From Actinomycetaceae bacterium (GTDB lineage: Bacteria; Actinomycetota; Actinomycetes; Actinomycetales; Actinomycetaceae), in NCBI GenBank assembly GCA_030530685.1, contig JAUMUM010000001.1, positions 155,843 through 219,842 of the forward strand: a stretch of 64,000 nt of DNA. Reading direction: 5' to 3'. Numbering within the stretch: position 1 is the stretch's first letter; every line of letters begins with the position of its first letter. The position numbers were made by a program, and so were the translations under genes. Positions 27,460 through 36,371 of this stretch are shown in pieces. The notes under the pieces are model-generated. The model was given only the letters and a program-made list of their open reading frames with translations. It ran no database searches and was not told the origin of the DNA.

Positions 27460-30400
27460 TCAACTCTTCTCAAACCCGGAACCGGAATCGAATCTTAGAA
27501 CCTGCGCGTTCTCACTGATCGTGCGAATCTCGGCATCGTTGAAACCCTCGGGCTTAATCGCCTGGATGTCAATAGTGATATCAAGCCTAGCTCCGGCCCC
27601 GGCGAGTCGGTCGATGACCTCACGAGTGATGTTACCAATGTCGCGGTTGTAACGGTTTGGGTCAACCTTCACCGATCCGAAGAAACGGGCAAGTACGTTC
27701 TCCAATGTCGATTCGACCTCGGAGTGGACGTCACTGTCGTTAACGGGGCGTTCTCCACACAGGACGCCATTACCCGACGCAACCGCGGGTGACTCTGCAC
27801 CACTTCGATTCACAGCGGAATCTGACTCCAGGTCGGCGGAGACAGAACGATCGGCTTCGATCTGCTTTCGCGCGCGCTCGAACTCAACGAGTATGGTTCC
27901 GTTTGTGATTCCAAGACCCGCACTGCCATCCGGTGGAAGGATGACTTCCCGGTACCGGCCGGATTCTTTGTCTTTACCTGTGGCGATCGCGAAGCGTTCA
28001 TTCTCGACGAGCACGGCGGTCAGTGACTGCTCGATGGCGTTGTCGAGCACGTCCCGGCTGGCCAGCCTCGGCATGTAGGTGTACCGGGTGAAGTAGCCCC
28101 ACAGTTCCTCGGCCGTGATCTCGCCCCTGTCCTGCCACAGCGCCCCCAGTTCCCGGTGCAGCGCGTCCCCCAGGCTGGCCGCGCCCAGCTGGGTGATCAG
28201 CTGTTCCTCGCGTACGAGTTTCGTGCTCACCCGTTCGGCGAGGGAGCGTGTGCCGGAGTCGAGGATCCTGCTCGACACCACGTCGAAGGGTTTGGTCGGG
28301 TCGAATTGCTCGGGGTACAGCGCCCACACGAAGGTGTCGCGGATCCGGTCGGTGATGGTCTGGTCCAGACGACTCACCCACTCGTCGGCCTGTTTGTGCT
28401 GCTGGGCCGTGAGGTTCAAGGTCTCGCTGGTCGCCTGCACCTGCTTCCAGCCCAGGTAGGTGCGTGTCGCGGACTCCAGGCTCTCCAGCTGGCCCGAATC
28501 GGCCAGCAGGAAGATCAGCGTGTTGCGGTGGATGCGCTGGCTTGCGCCCTTCGTCTCGACCGCCTCGTGCACCCACCGGAAGGCCTCCGAGTCGGGTCCG
28601 TCCTGCCTGCGGACGCTGTGCCTGGGGTGCGCGATCACCAGCCGCGTGTCCTCCAGGTCGGGGATGTCGGCGCTGGATTCAGGGGCCACGTGCACCCGGT
28701 CGAACTCGGCGCGGCTGCGTTCCTCGCCGCGGAGCCGTCTGGTGATCTCGTTCCACACCGTCTCGACGTCCTCGCGCAGCCTCTCGGCGTAGTCGCTGGC
28801 GGTCTTGGTGACGGACGGCTGGGTGTCGAACCAGTAGTGGCCCTGCTCCTCGTAGAAGTACGTGGAGCGCTGGGCCAGCTGCTCGATGGCGCTGCCGAAG
28901 TTGCCCAGCACGTCGCCGGGCACGGCGGTGCCGAGCCACACGTACTGCTTGTCCAGTCCCTTGCGGGCGCTCCGGCTGCGGGGTGCCGCGCCCATGAAGA
29001 TGGTGCGGGCGATGCGCTGTGTCACGAACCGCTGCCCCAGACTGGGACGGTCCAGGTCGATCCGCTGGGCCGTCGAGCTGGCGCCGTCGATGTCGGAGTC
29101 GATTATCGGCTTCCACTGGTCCTCCAGGTACTGGGTCAAATCGGTGTTGACCGTTGTGGCGTTCAATGGCACATTGCCGGGCAGGATAAGCGGGGATGCA
29201 TCGTGCGATGCCCACAATTCGTGCACGACGGACGACACTAGTTTCAGCACACCTCGGGTGCGCTGAAACCTTTCCAGCGCCGACCAGTCCTCGTACAGCC
29301 GGTCCAATAGTTCGGGGTGCAGGGGGTACGATGCGCGGATGCGTTTCTCGTAGTCATCGTTCGGCGAAGCCGCGGCCCGCGGAAATAGCTTCGATTCGCT
29401 CCGGTACATGTTGGCGAAGTTGCGGGCCACTACCGAGATGTCGGTGAGTCCTGCGGCGTCCGGTGCCTGGAACAGGCGCCGACGGACGATCTCGAAGGAC
29501 TCGTCCCGGCTTGAGGGGCGCCACTGGTCGGCCACCCTGCGAATGACGTTCTGGAGGCGGTCGAGGGCCAGTTGTCCGTTGACCCCGCCGATCTCGATGT
29601 CACTGCCTCGGTCACCACTGTCGGAGGCGGGAATGGATACCACGAGCATGGCCCCTGGAACAGATCTCACCACCTCGGTCAGGGACTGGGCGAAGGTGAA
29701 CTGGGTGTCGAATGAGCCCGCCGGGAGTTCCTTATCGGTCACCAATTGCCGGGCATAGGCCACCCATTCGTCAATGAGGATGAGCGCCGGGGCGTAGGTC
29801 TGGATCAGCCTCCACAGCGCCTCGCCGGGGCTGGTGCCCGCCCTGTCGTCGTCGGCGACGATGTCGTAGGCCTCTCGCCCGCCGAGCTGCCATGCCAGCT
29901 CGCCCCACAGGGTGTGCACCTGGGTGCCGTCCGGTTTGACCTGCGGCGATCCCGCCTTCAGGTATGTGCCGACCAGGGCGACCCGCCTGACGTTGAGCGT
30001 CTCCAGATCAGGATTGCCGACCTCGGCGACGAGTTCTTGCACGTCCTGCGGGAAGCGCTTCGCGGGGGTGCCGGAGAACAGATGGTAGAGGGCTAGCATG
30101 GAGTGGGTCTTGCCGCCGCCGAAGTTGGTCTGAAGGTTGACCACAGGGCTGGCGTTGCCGTCACCTTTCAGGCGGCGCAGAGCACGTGACAGCAGGTCGT
30201 TCAGCCCCTCGGTGAGGTAGGTTCGAGAGAAGAACTCCACGGGATTGCCGTACTCCGGGCTGGTAGCCTGCCCGGTGTGGACTAGGTGCAGGTCGGCGGC
30301 GAACTCCGAAGCGGTGAACTCGCCGCGGGCAACGTCGTCGTGGGGCTGAATCACCTCACGCCAAGGTTTCAAGCCGTCTCCTGGCTCGAGAGATACCTTC

Positions 30401-30864
30401 GTAGTTTTCTTCACCTGTTGACGGGTCTGACGTTCATAAACGGTGCGCTGCAAGTCCAAGCGAAGCTTGCGCACATCCGCGGCAGAGTCAGGAGAATCGA
30501 CGGCGAGTAACAGACGTTCAATCGTATCGAGGGCACGGATAGTGTCCTCAGAACTGAACGGCTCATTGTGCGCCCACTTATTTCGGGTCTCGCGCAGCTC
30601 GGAGGCGAAGCTCTGCTGCGCCCTAGACAGCACATCCTTGAACTCGTAGCCCTGTTCGGTGATGGCGCGCAACTGGACCTGTACGTCGTGCTTAGTCAGA
30701 ATCCTCGGAGAGCCTCCATAGCGCCGAGCGTCCTCCTCCGCCCACTTATTGGGCCAGTCGGGCGAGTCGTAGAACTTTGTCATTTCCACATCGACTACGT
30801 CGTACAGGCCCTCGGAAAGTAAAGTGAATGCTCTATCTACACGGTCCCGGTTATTCATTTCCAT
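27460..30864 (-). CDS. DUF499 ATPase with N-terminal Swt1-type HEPN domain
   Basis: 1134 residues. The N-terminal 120 residues are a Swt1-like HEPN domain with RNKWAH (94-99), an Rx4H motif. A DUF499 AAA-like ATPase follows: Walker A NFGGGKTH (247-254) and Walker B-like LILIDEWVAYA (about 375). The C-terminal 200 residues have unknown structure. In anti-phage clusters DUF499 proteins accompany a DUF1156 DNA methylase, a helicase and often DUF3780. Here those partners are missing or reduced to a scar (32943-33350). It is the last gene of a four-gene minus-strand operon. Confidence 0.85.
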   Translation of the reverse strand: MEMNNRDRVDRAFTLLSEGLYDVVDVEMTKFYDSPDWPNKWAEEDARRYGGSPRILTKHDVQVQLRAITEQGYEFKDVLSRAQQSFASELRETRNKWAHNEPFSSEDTIRALDTIERLLLAVDSPDSAADVRKLRLDLQRTVYERQTRQQVKKTTKVSLEPGDGLKPWREVIQPHDDVARGEFTASEFAADLHLVHTGQATSPEYGNPVEFFSRTYLTEGLNDLLSRALRRLKGDGNASPVVNLQTNFGGGKTHSMLALYHLFSGTPAKRFPQDVQELVAEVGNPDLETLNVRRVALVGTYLKAGSPQVKPDGTQVHTLWGELAWQLGGREAYDIVADDDRAGTSPGEALWRLIQTYAPALILIDEWVAYARQLVTDKELPAGSFDTQFTFAQSLTEVVRSVPGAMLVVSIPASDSGDRGSDIEIGGVNGQLALDRLQNVIRRVADQWRPSSRDESFEIVRRRLFQAPDAAGLTDISVVARNFANMYRSESKLFPRAAASPNDDYEKRIRASYPLHPELLDRLYEDWSALERFQRTRGVLKLVSSVVHELWASHDASPLILPGNVPLNATTVNTDLTQYLEDQWKPIIDSDIDGASSTAQRIDLDRPSLGQRFVTQRIARTIFMGAAPRSRSARKGLDKQYVWLGTAVPGDVLGNFGSAIEQLAQRSTYFYEEQGHYWFDTQPSVTKTASDYAERLREDVETVWNEITRRLRGEERSRAEFDRVHVAPESSADIPDLEDTRLVIAHPRHSVRRQDGPDSEAFRWVHEAVETKGASQRIHRNTLIFLLADSGQLESLESATRTYLGWKQVQATSETLNLTAQQHKQADEWVSRLDQTITDRIRDTFVWALYPEQFDPTKPFDVVSSRILDSGTRSLAERVSTKLVREEQLITQLGAASLGDALHRELGALWQDRGEITAEELWGYFTRYTYMPRLASRDVLDNAIEQSLTAVLVENERFAIATGKDKESGRYREVILPPDGSAGLGITNGTILVEFERARKQIEADRSVSADLESDSAVNRSGAESPAVASGNGVLCGERPVNDSDVHSEVESTLENVLARFFGSVKVDPNRYNRDIGNITREVIDRLAGAGARLDITIDIQAIKPEGFNDAEIRTISENAQVLRFDSGSGFEKS

Positions 30865-30932
30865 CGTGATCTCCTAGAAGGTGTTGTCTTCAGTCCCGGT
30901 GACGACCCGGGGTGATGCCGTAGCATTGCCTG

Positions 30933-30977
30933 CGTAAGCCCCGGACGAGGCCGCTCCAGCGGTCGCCGCGCCGGGGC
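30933..30977. repeat. 45-bp hairpin repeat, copy 1
   Basis: GCCCCGG and CCGGGGC form the outer stem, CCGC/GCGG the inner one. It matches copy 2 (32852-32896) at 42 of 45 bases. Copy 1 lies in the 130-base gap between yhcG and the DUF499 gene. In the frame used by copy 2 it would encode PGAATAGAASSGAY, then a stop just before DUF499. Confidence 0.85.
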
Positions 30978-30994
30978 AATCGTTGTACGTGGGG

Positions 30995-32110
30995 TTACCC
31001 ATCGCTGGCCTCCGGCGCAGTGAGCTGCCGCCGGGCGATCCGCTCCTGGGCCTCCCGGTAGATCTGGGCGATCCGGGCCTGGAGCTCGGCTTTGGGTGGC
31101 AGCGTCGTCCAGTACTCGGCGACGACGATGCCGTCCTTGTGCGACTCCAGCAGCTCGATCTGGTCTCGGCTCGCCTCGGTGCACAGGATCAGGCCAATGG
31201 GCGGGTTCTCGTCAGCCTGCCGTTCGTACCTGTCGAGCCACTTCAGATAGAAGTTCATCTGCCCTTGATAGCTGGGCTTGAATTTTCCGACCTTCAGCTC
31301 AACCGCGATCAACCGATGCAGTGGCCTTGAGTAGAACAGCAGGTCGAGGAAGTAGTCATCGCCGTCGAAGGTCATGCGCTTCTGCCGTTCAACGAACGCC
31401 CACCCGCGGCCGGCTTCCAGCAGGAACGCCTCCATGTCATGGCGCAGGGCGGCTTCGAGGTCGCGCTCCAAGAAGGTGTCGTCCAGTCCCAGCATGTCCA
31501 GCAACATCAGGTCGCGGAAGGCATCGAGCGGAACCGCCGAGCCCTCAGGGATCTGGGAGTCAGCGATCTCGCGGCGCTCGAACGCCTTGCGTTCGATGGC
31601 GTGCCGCAGCTCACGAACGCTGAGTCTGCGGTCGATGGTCTCCTTCACGTAGAACGCTCGGGCCTCAGCGCTGGGCACAGGAAGCAGCGCCTTGAAGTGT
31701 GTCCAGCTAACTTGTTGCCCCAGTGAGGCGACAAGTTCGACACCAGGGAACGTCTGGGAGAATTGCACCATGCGGTAGAGGTTCGCCCTCTCGAAACCTC
31801 GTCCGTACCGGGCGGTCAATTGTCGCCCCAGTGAAGCGACAAGTTCCTGGTCGTGCCCCGCACGGCCCTCTCGGAGCACGCCCACGTCGATCAGGCGCCC
31901 GATGTACCAGTTCCGCAGAGTGAGCGTCGCGTTCACCTGAGTGGCCGCGAACGACTGTGCCCGCTCAATTAGAGCCGCTACCTGCTCTACGAGCTCGCCG
32001 CCCTCCGCGCTGACTGATTCAGCGACGGCCAGGAACGGCGTCAAATCTGAGGCAGAGTGGCGACTTGCTGCGCCATCATGCCGCGCTTGATCTCGGTTAT
32101 TCATAGCCAT
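30995..32110 (-). CDS. YhcG/DUF1016 family PDDEXK nuclease
   Basis: 371 residues. An N-terminal DUF1016 helical domain (LRNWYIGRLIDVGVL... LGRQLTARYGRGFERANLYRM, about 65-115) is followed by a PDDEXK nuclease domain: DDYFLDLLFYSRPLHRLIAVELKVGKFKPSYQGQM, giving D and ExK (about 252-278). YhcG-type nucleases frequently accompany type I RM and other defence systems. It overlaps the end of the Abi-like gene by 14 bases. Its beginning, MAMNNRD, nearly repeats that of the DUF499 gene (MEMNNRD), with similar DNA upstream, which indicates a duplicated junction. Confidence 0.9.
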   Translation of the reverse strand: MAMNNRDQARHDGAASRHSASDLTPFLAVAESVSAEGGELVEQVAALIERAQSFAATQVNATLTLRNWYIGRLIDVGVLREGRAGHDQELVASLGRQLTARYGRGFERANLYRMVQFSQTFPGVELVASLGQQVSWTHFKALLPVPSAEARAFYVKETIDRRLSVRELRHAIERKAFERREIADSQIPEGSAVPLDAFRDLMLLDMLGLDDTFLERDLEAALRHDMEAFLLEAGRGWAFVERQKRMTFDGDDYFLDLLFYSRPLHRLIAVELKVGKFKPSYQGQMNFYLKWLDRYERQADENPPIGLILCTEASRDQIELLESHKDGIVVAEYWTTLPPKAELQARIAQIYREAQERIARRQLTAPEASDG

Positions 32111-32939
32111 CGTTATCCCCCAAGAAGGTGGTGGTGTCGGAGCCTGAGATGATTTGGGCGCGTCGACTGAGCACGTCAGGGACGCGAGAGTTCTGCCGAA
32201 CCCATACTGCCGCCTCTGGGGCTATTCCTTCGAGAACATCGAGCAACTGGTCATGGTCAGCCACTAGTTTTCGGGCAAAAATCGGTTCGTGGTAGGCAAC
32301 CCGGTTACGAAGCTTGCGCAGCGATTCGAGCCTGCGATGCAGCTCTCTACGCGATTCGTGCCAGTAGGGAAAGGCCCGATGGAGGGCGGGTACCCACAGC
32401 CGCTGGTGGTACCTGTTGGCAAGAAGTCCGCCCCAGAAGCCGAGAGTCAGTTCTGCCACGGTGTGCCCGGGTCGGATCTCGAGGTCGGGATGTGTTCGTT
32501 TCGCCGCCCTCACCGCGTCCTGAACAATACGACTCTCCTGATCGCGCAGCAGGTTCTCCCCGTGCCACCAGTCTGCGCGCCCGGCGAGGCCAGCCAGCTG
32601 ATGATCGAGGGCGTTCCGAAGCGTGACCTCAAGAATGTTGAAGCTTCCCCAGAAGGCTGCGGAGACTGCAGTGTTCCACGCGTAAAGGCGTGGAGCCTGC
32701 TCTAGGTCTCCCACGCACTCGGCAGCGTAGGTGGCCATGCGTTCTGTGCTCAGCAACTGAAACAACGCGCTGGCAGAAACTGGAACCGGCAACGATCCTG
32801 CCGAGGCAGCCGAACTGGTCTCGGCGATACCCTGGGTGGTAGTATTTGGCACGTAAGCCCCGGACGAGGCCGCTGACGCGGTCGCCGCGCCGGGGCCATT
32901 CTCTTGGTCCCCTGCTGACTTGGGTTGCTGCGTGACCAT
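32097..32939 (-). CDS. Abi-like HEPN protein
   Basis: 280 residues. About 55 N-terminal residues are Ala/Ser/Thr-rich and partly encoded by the 45-bp hairpin repeat. The conserved domain follows, with WNTAVSAAFWGSFNILEVTLRNALDHQL (about 88-115), WWHGE, LGFWGGLLANRYHQRLW, and RNRVAYHEPIF near residue 213. The last is the HEPN motif of the Abi-like family, although the His of the strict Rx4H position is Tyr here and His comes one later (Rx5H). Predicted RNase effector of abortive infection type. The real start may be further down than 32939. It begins 3 bases after the chimeric ORF. Confidence 0.8.
   Translation of the reverse strand: MVTQQPKSAGDQENGPGAATASAASSGAYVPNTTTQGIAETSSAASAGSLPVPVSASALFQLLSTERMATYAAECVGDLEQAPRLYAWNTAVSAAFWGSFNILEVTLRNALDHQLAGLAGRADWWHGENLLRDQESRIVQDAVRAAKRTHPDLEIRPGHTVAELTLGFWGGLLANRYHQRLWVPALHRAFPYWHESRRELHRRLESLRKLRNRVAYHEPIFARKLVADHDQLLDVLEGIAPEAAVWVRQNSRVPDVLSRRAQIISGSDTTTFLGDNDGYE
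32852..32896. repeat. 45-bp hairpin repeat, copy 2 (inside abi-like gene)
   Basis: 42 of 45 bases identical to copy 1 at 30933-30977, with the three changes clustered at the hairpin loop. This copy lies within the N-terminal coding part of the Abi-like gene and encodes PGAATASAASSGAY. Confidence 0.85.
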
Positions 32940-32942
32940 GGC

Positions 32943-33350
32943 TCACACGTCACCCTTGAAGTCGAACGCCGTCTGCGCCACACGCACACCCGGGTCGATG
33001 CGGCGGGCCCGCTCCATCACATCTCCCCAGGCGCTGACGAGGCCGTTGGACAGCAGCGCGTCCTTGGCCTGGTTCTTCTTCTCGGCCTCGTGGAACGGCA
33101 GGAAGCCCAGTTCCTTGACGGCGTCGAGGTTCACGTGGTCCCGGGCCTCGGCCAGTAGTTGGGCCACCGCGTCGGCCCCTTGGACGGACATGATCGCGGC
33201 CAGAGCGGCGCTCTCGTCACGGCAGAAGACCTCCACCAGCCCGTCGTCGATAGGGTCAACAGCGACCACGGTAACGACCTGGCCCGGCACCATCCCTCGA
33301 AGGTGCAAGCCGGCGCGCAGTTTAGAGAGTTCTACGGCCAACTGTGACAC
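32943..33350 (-). pseudogene. Chimeric ORF: helicase N-terminus joined to methylase C-terminus (proposed)
   Basis: 135 residues from GTG at 33350, with a perfect GGAAAGGAGG six bases upstream, the best ribosome binding site of the island. Residues 1-48 (LRAGLHLRGMVPGQVVTVV, then FCRDES) resemble the opening of SNF2/DUF3883-type helicases of DUF1156 clusters. Residues 49-125 (DHVNLDAVKELGFL, FHEAEKKNQAKDALLSNGLV, SAWGDV) resemble the last helices of DUF1156 methylases. I read it as an in-frame deletion product of a helicase-methylase pair. The similarity is from memory of these families. The alternative is a genuine small hypothetical gene. Confidence 0.5.
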
Positions 33351-33502
33351 GAAGGTCCTCCTTTCCAAGTTTCGTTCATTGGTTCAAGATACGTCGCGGC
33401 ACCGACACTTTTGTTCGTCATGTACGTGGAGCCGAATCCCGACAGAATCGGCACACCGCGATCCTTGGCGTACCAGCCCACATCAAAGGTGACCGCGTTG
33501 AC

Positions 33503-33791
33503 CCCAAGGTGTCCGCAAGCATCCGTCTTGCCGTTAGTGTGCGGACATAACGTGCAGGTCTTCTTCACTATGATGCCGAGCTGGTCGCAGACCTGCTGCC
33601 GCGGATGTGACGTGTATGCCGACCTGTATCCGACAAGACCGGCTCGATGGTGACTCCTCGCTGGGCGAAGCGTTCGGATACCCGGATCAGGATCACGGTG
33701 CCGGCCAGGCCTCTGTGGTCATCGTGAACCTCGCGGTAGACCTGGCGTGAGCGGTCATCAATCACGCAACAGACGAAGGCAGGTCCAAATT
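33503..33791 (-). pseudogene. IS481-type transposase fossil
   Basis: Reading 33791 to about 33571: GPAFVCCVIDDRSRQVYREVH, then AQRGVTIEPVLSDTG, which is the DDE integrase core of IS481-like transposases (vIDDrSR, then itv..VltDnG, here degraded to SDTG). In another frame from about 33610 come VCDQLGIIVKKT and PHTNGKTD, the following conserved block. The reading frame is thus broken and both ends are missing. The remaining DNA of the 33351-34133 gap shows no gene. Confidence 0.7.
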
Positions 33792-33955
33792 AGTGGCGAC
33801 CGTAGGCGTTACAGCCACGACCACCGATGTTCTAGCGCCTGCCACCCCCTCGGGAACGACCCACGAAATGCCAGATTCCGCAGCCCCGCCGAACCACGCC
33901 CTACCCCACCAGCTCTCCACGAGAATCCGCCATGGGTTTGGAGAATGTATCAGGA

Positions 33956-33978
33956 CGATATATTGTTTGGTCATATCG
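33956..33978. promoter_or_regulatory. Candidate operator/promoter region upstream of padR
   Basis: CGATAT (33956-33961) and ATATCG (33973-33978) form an inverted repeat with 11-base spacing, and the intervening AT-rich TATATT could be a -10 box. The pair lies about 155 bases before the padR start. PadR regulators are usually autoregulated. Tentative. Confidence 0.35.
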
Positions 33979-34133
33979 AGAGTCGAACAGTCACAACGGC
34001 GCCATCCGTTCGACGCTGGTGGACGACGAGGTCGGCTCGCCGCCTACGGGTACAGGCCAGCCGCACAACGGAAACCGGCCTCGAACTCGCCTCTGCCGCG
34101 AGGGACAGGCACACGACAGACGAAAGGATGGAG

Positions 34134-34712
34134 ATGGCACCCGCGACGCTGCGCACGAAGGTTCTCAACCTTGCCATCCTCGGCTATCTCGCGCTCGGCC
34201 CACAGCACGGCTATGCGCTACGCAAACGCCTCAACCTCTCGCTGGGGCTGTTCCGCACGCTGAGTTACGGCTCCCTCTACCCCGCGCTGCGCCGCCTGGA
34301 GGACTCGGGCCACATCGTCTCGCACGAGGACCCCAACTCCGTTCGCTCCAAGCGCCGTCGCATCACCTACTCCATCACGGACAAAGGCCGGCAGTACCTC
34401 GACAATGAATTGTCCTCCGTCGGGCCGGGCGACTGGGAGGACGGGACCTTCGACGTGCGCTTCGCAATGTTTTCCTCGACTGACAGCGCCACGCGCATTC
34501 GCATTCTCGAAGGGCGCTTCATGCGCATGATGGAGCGGCGCGAGGCACTTCAGCAGTGGAAGGAAGGCATCGCCCGCGACCCCGACGGCTACATTCTCGA
34601 ACTGGCAAACCACGGCCTGGCCCAAGTGGCCGCGGAACTGGAATGGCTGGAGACCATGATTCACAACGAGCGGCGGCACCTGACAGGCAACAAGCGCCAC
34701 ACAGAGGGCTAG
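34134..34712 (+). CDS. PadR family transcriptional regulator
   Basis: 192 residues from ATG at 34134, six bases after GAAAGG. PadR winged helix: LNLAILGYLALGPQHGYALRKRLN (9-32), LSYGSLYPALRRLEDSGHIVS (40-60), then a C-terminal dimerisation domain with ERREALQQWKEGI and AAELEWLETMI. It lies directly upstream of ino1 in the same orientation. A PadR regulator beside the inositol phosphate synthase gene is a conserved actinobacterial arrangement (as beside mycobacterial ino1), so it probably regulates inositol synthesis. Confidence 0.92.
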   Translation: MAPATLRTKVLNLAILGYLALGPQHGYALRKRLNLSLGLFRTLSYGSLYPALRRLEDSGHIVSHEDPNSVRSKRRRITYSITDKGRQYLDNELSSVGPGDWEDGTFDVRFAMFSSTDSATRIRILEGRFMRMMERREALQQWKEGIARDPDGYILELANHGLAQVAAELEWLETMIHNERRHLTGNKRHTEG

Positions 34713-34893
34713 GGCACCCGAGCCGGGCACGCAAGACCTGCGCCGGGCACCTGCACCAAGCGCCAAGCAGCCACGTCACTCAAGCCAAGCCGCCCGGGCA
34801 ACTAAAGCGCCCGAGCATCCACAACCTAACCGGCCGTTCAACGCCATTGACGTCATCGAACAGCCGGAGACACCCCTCAGATAGGAGAAGATA

Positions 34894-35973
34894 ATGGGAA
34901 AGATCCGCGTCGGCATCGTCGGCCTCGGTAACTGTGCATCGTCACTCATTCAAGGCGTCGAGTACTACAAGGATGCCGATCCTGCGACCACCGTGCCGGG
35001 CCTTATGCATGTGCAATTCGGCGACTACCACGTCCGCGACCTCGAGTTCGTCACCGCCTTCGACGTCGACGCCAAGAAGGTCGGCTTCGACATCGCCGAC
35101 GCGATCAACTCCTCGCAGAACAATACGGTCAAGATCGCCGATGTTCCGCCCACGGGTGTCATGGTCGAACGCGGCCATACCCTGGACGGGCTCGGCAAGT
35201 ACTACAACAACCAGATTGAGGAATCACCTGCCGAACCGGCCGACGTCGTCGCCACTCTGCGCGAGAAGGAGGTCGACGTGCTCGTCAACTACCTGCCCGT
35301 CGGCTCGGAAGACGCGGCCAAGTTCTACGCACAGTGCGCCGTGGACGCCCAGGTCGCCTTCGTCAATGCCATGCCGGTGTTCATCGGCTCGACACAGGAG
35401 TGGAGCGACAAGTTCGCGGCCGCCGGTGTGCCCGTGATCGGCGACGACATCAAATCGCAGATCGGGGCCACCATCACGCACCGCGTGCTGGCCAAGCTAT
35501 TCGAGGATCGCGGCGTGACCCTGGACCGCACCTACCAGCTGAACGTGGGCGGCAACATGGACTTCATGAACATGCTCGAACGTGAGCGCCTGGAATCGAA
35601 GAAGATCTCGAAGACGAACGCCGTGCAGTCCAACCTGCACGACCCGCTCGACGGTCACGATGTGCATATTGGCCCATCCGACTACATCTCGTGGCTCGAC
35701 GACCGCAAGTGGGCTTTCGTGCGTCTTGAGGGGCGCAACTTCGGCGACGTGCCGGTCTCCCTCGAATACAAGCTCGAAGTGTGGGACTCGCCGAACTCCG
35801 CCGGTATCATCATCGACGCCGTCCGTGCGGCCAAGATTGGGCTGGATCGCGGCGTTGGCGGCGAGCTGCTCTCGCCGTCGTCCTACTTCATGAAGTCCCC
35901 CATGGAGCAGCGCCCCGACGACGTCGCCAAGGAGTCGGTCGAGGCCTTCATCCGCGGCGAGGTGGAGCGGTAG
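34894..35973 (+). CDS. ino1: Inositol-1-phosphate synthase
   Basis: 359 residues, the length of the short actinobacterial form. It converts glucose 6-phosphate to 1L-myo-inositol 1-phosphate using NAD, the first step towards phosphatidylinositol and mycothiol. Recognised by [22 protein letters not shown] (3-24; Rossmann motif), [28 protein letters not shown] and the conserved [12 protein letters not shown]. The start ATG at 34894 has AGGAGAAGATA directly upstream. Two hairpins after the stop mark its end. Confidence 0.97.
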   Translation: MGKIRVGIVGLGNCASSLIQGVEYYKDADPATTVPGLMHVQFGDYHVRDLEFVTAFDVDAKKVGFDIADAINSSQNNTVKIADVPPTGVMVERGHTLDGLGKYYNNQIEESPAEPADVVATLREKEVDVLVNYLPVGSEDAAKFYAQCAVDAQVAFVNAMPVFIGSTQEWSDKFAAAGVPVIGDDIKSQIGATITHRVLAKLFEDRGVTLDRTYQLNVGGNMDFMNMLERERLESKKISKTNAVQSNLHDPLDGHDVHIGPSDYISWLDDRKWAFVRLEGRNFGDVPVSLEYKLEVWDSPNSAGIIIDAVRAAKIGLDRGVGGELLSPSSYFMKSPMEQRPDDVAKESVEAFIRGEVER

Positions 35974-35975
35974 CA

Positions 35976-36036
35976 ATCCCGATGCGGGATGACGGTCCTT
36001 GCGGCGGGGCGCATCTGTGCCCCCACCGCAAGGACC
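35976..36036 (+). terminator. Tandem hairpins after ino1
   Basis: ATCCCG/CGGGAT with a 3-base loop (35976-35990) is followed by a long stem GGTCCTTGCGG/CCGCAAGGACC (35994-36004, 36026-36036) with further GGGGC/GCCCC pairing inside. No T-run follows, as is usual in GC-rich actinobacteria. The rest of the gap up to 36371 has no gene. Confidence 0.75.
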
Positions 36037-36078
36037 GGCGGGCCCGGCGCCCTTGGCAAGCTCAGTGAGGCGCTTGGT

Positions 36079-36101
36079 GAGGCACTCGGCAAACCCGGCG
36101 A
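36079..36101. repeat. Dispersed 23-bp repeat, copy A
   Basis: Identical at 22 of 23 bases to 40873-40895, 4.8 kb away. Surrounding bases (36053-36160) hold further related GAGCTC/AAGCTCA..GA words. A second shared segment, TTCAACGAAAG, occurs downstream of both copies (about 36190 and 40907). Confidence 0.6.
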
Positions 36102-36371
36102 GAGCCTTGAGCCGACCACAGTTGGCGAGCTCAACGAGAAGCAGGCGCAGCCTGCGTAGCCCTCAACAAGCTCAGCGACAGGACAGCGGTTTCAACGAAA
36201 GCTGCCAGAAGGCGGCGGCGTTGTCCGATTCCTTCGCTGCGCGACAAGATCGTCAAGCGTTGCCCGCACTCGCGCCAAAACTGACCGGCCTGCCGAGTAG
36301 GGAAATCCAGAAGCAAACTCGCTAGTCAACCAGCTAGCCCCATATCTTAGGCCGCAACTAGCATCACTGGC

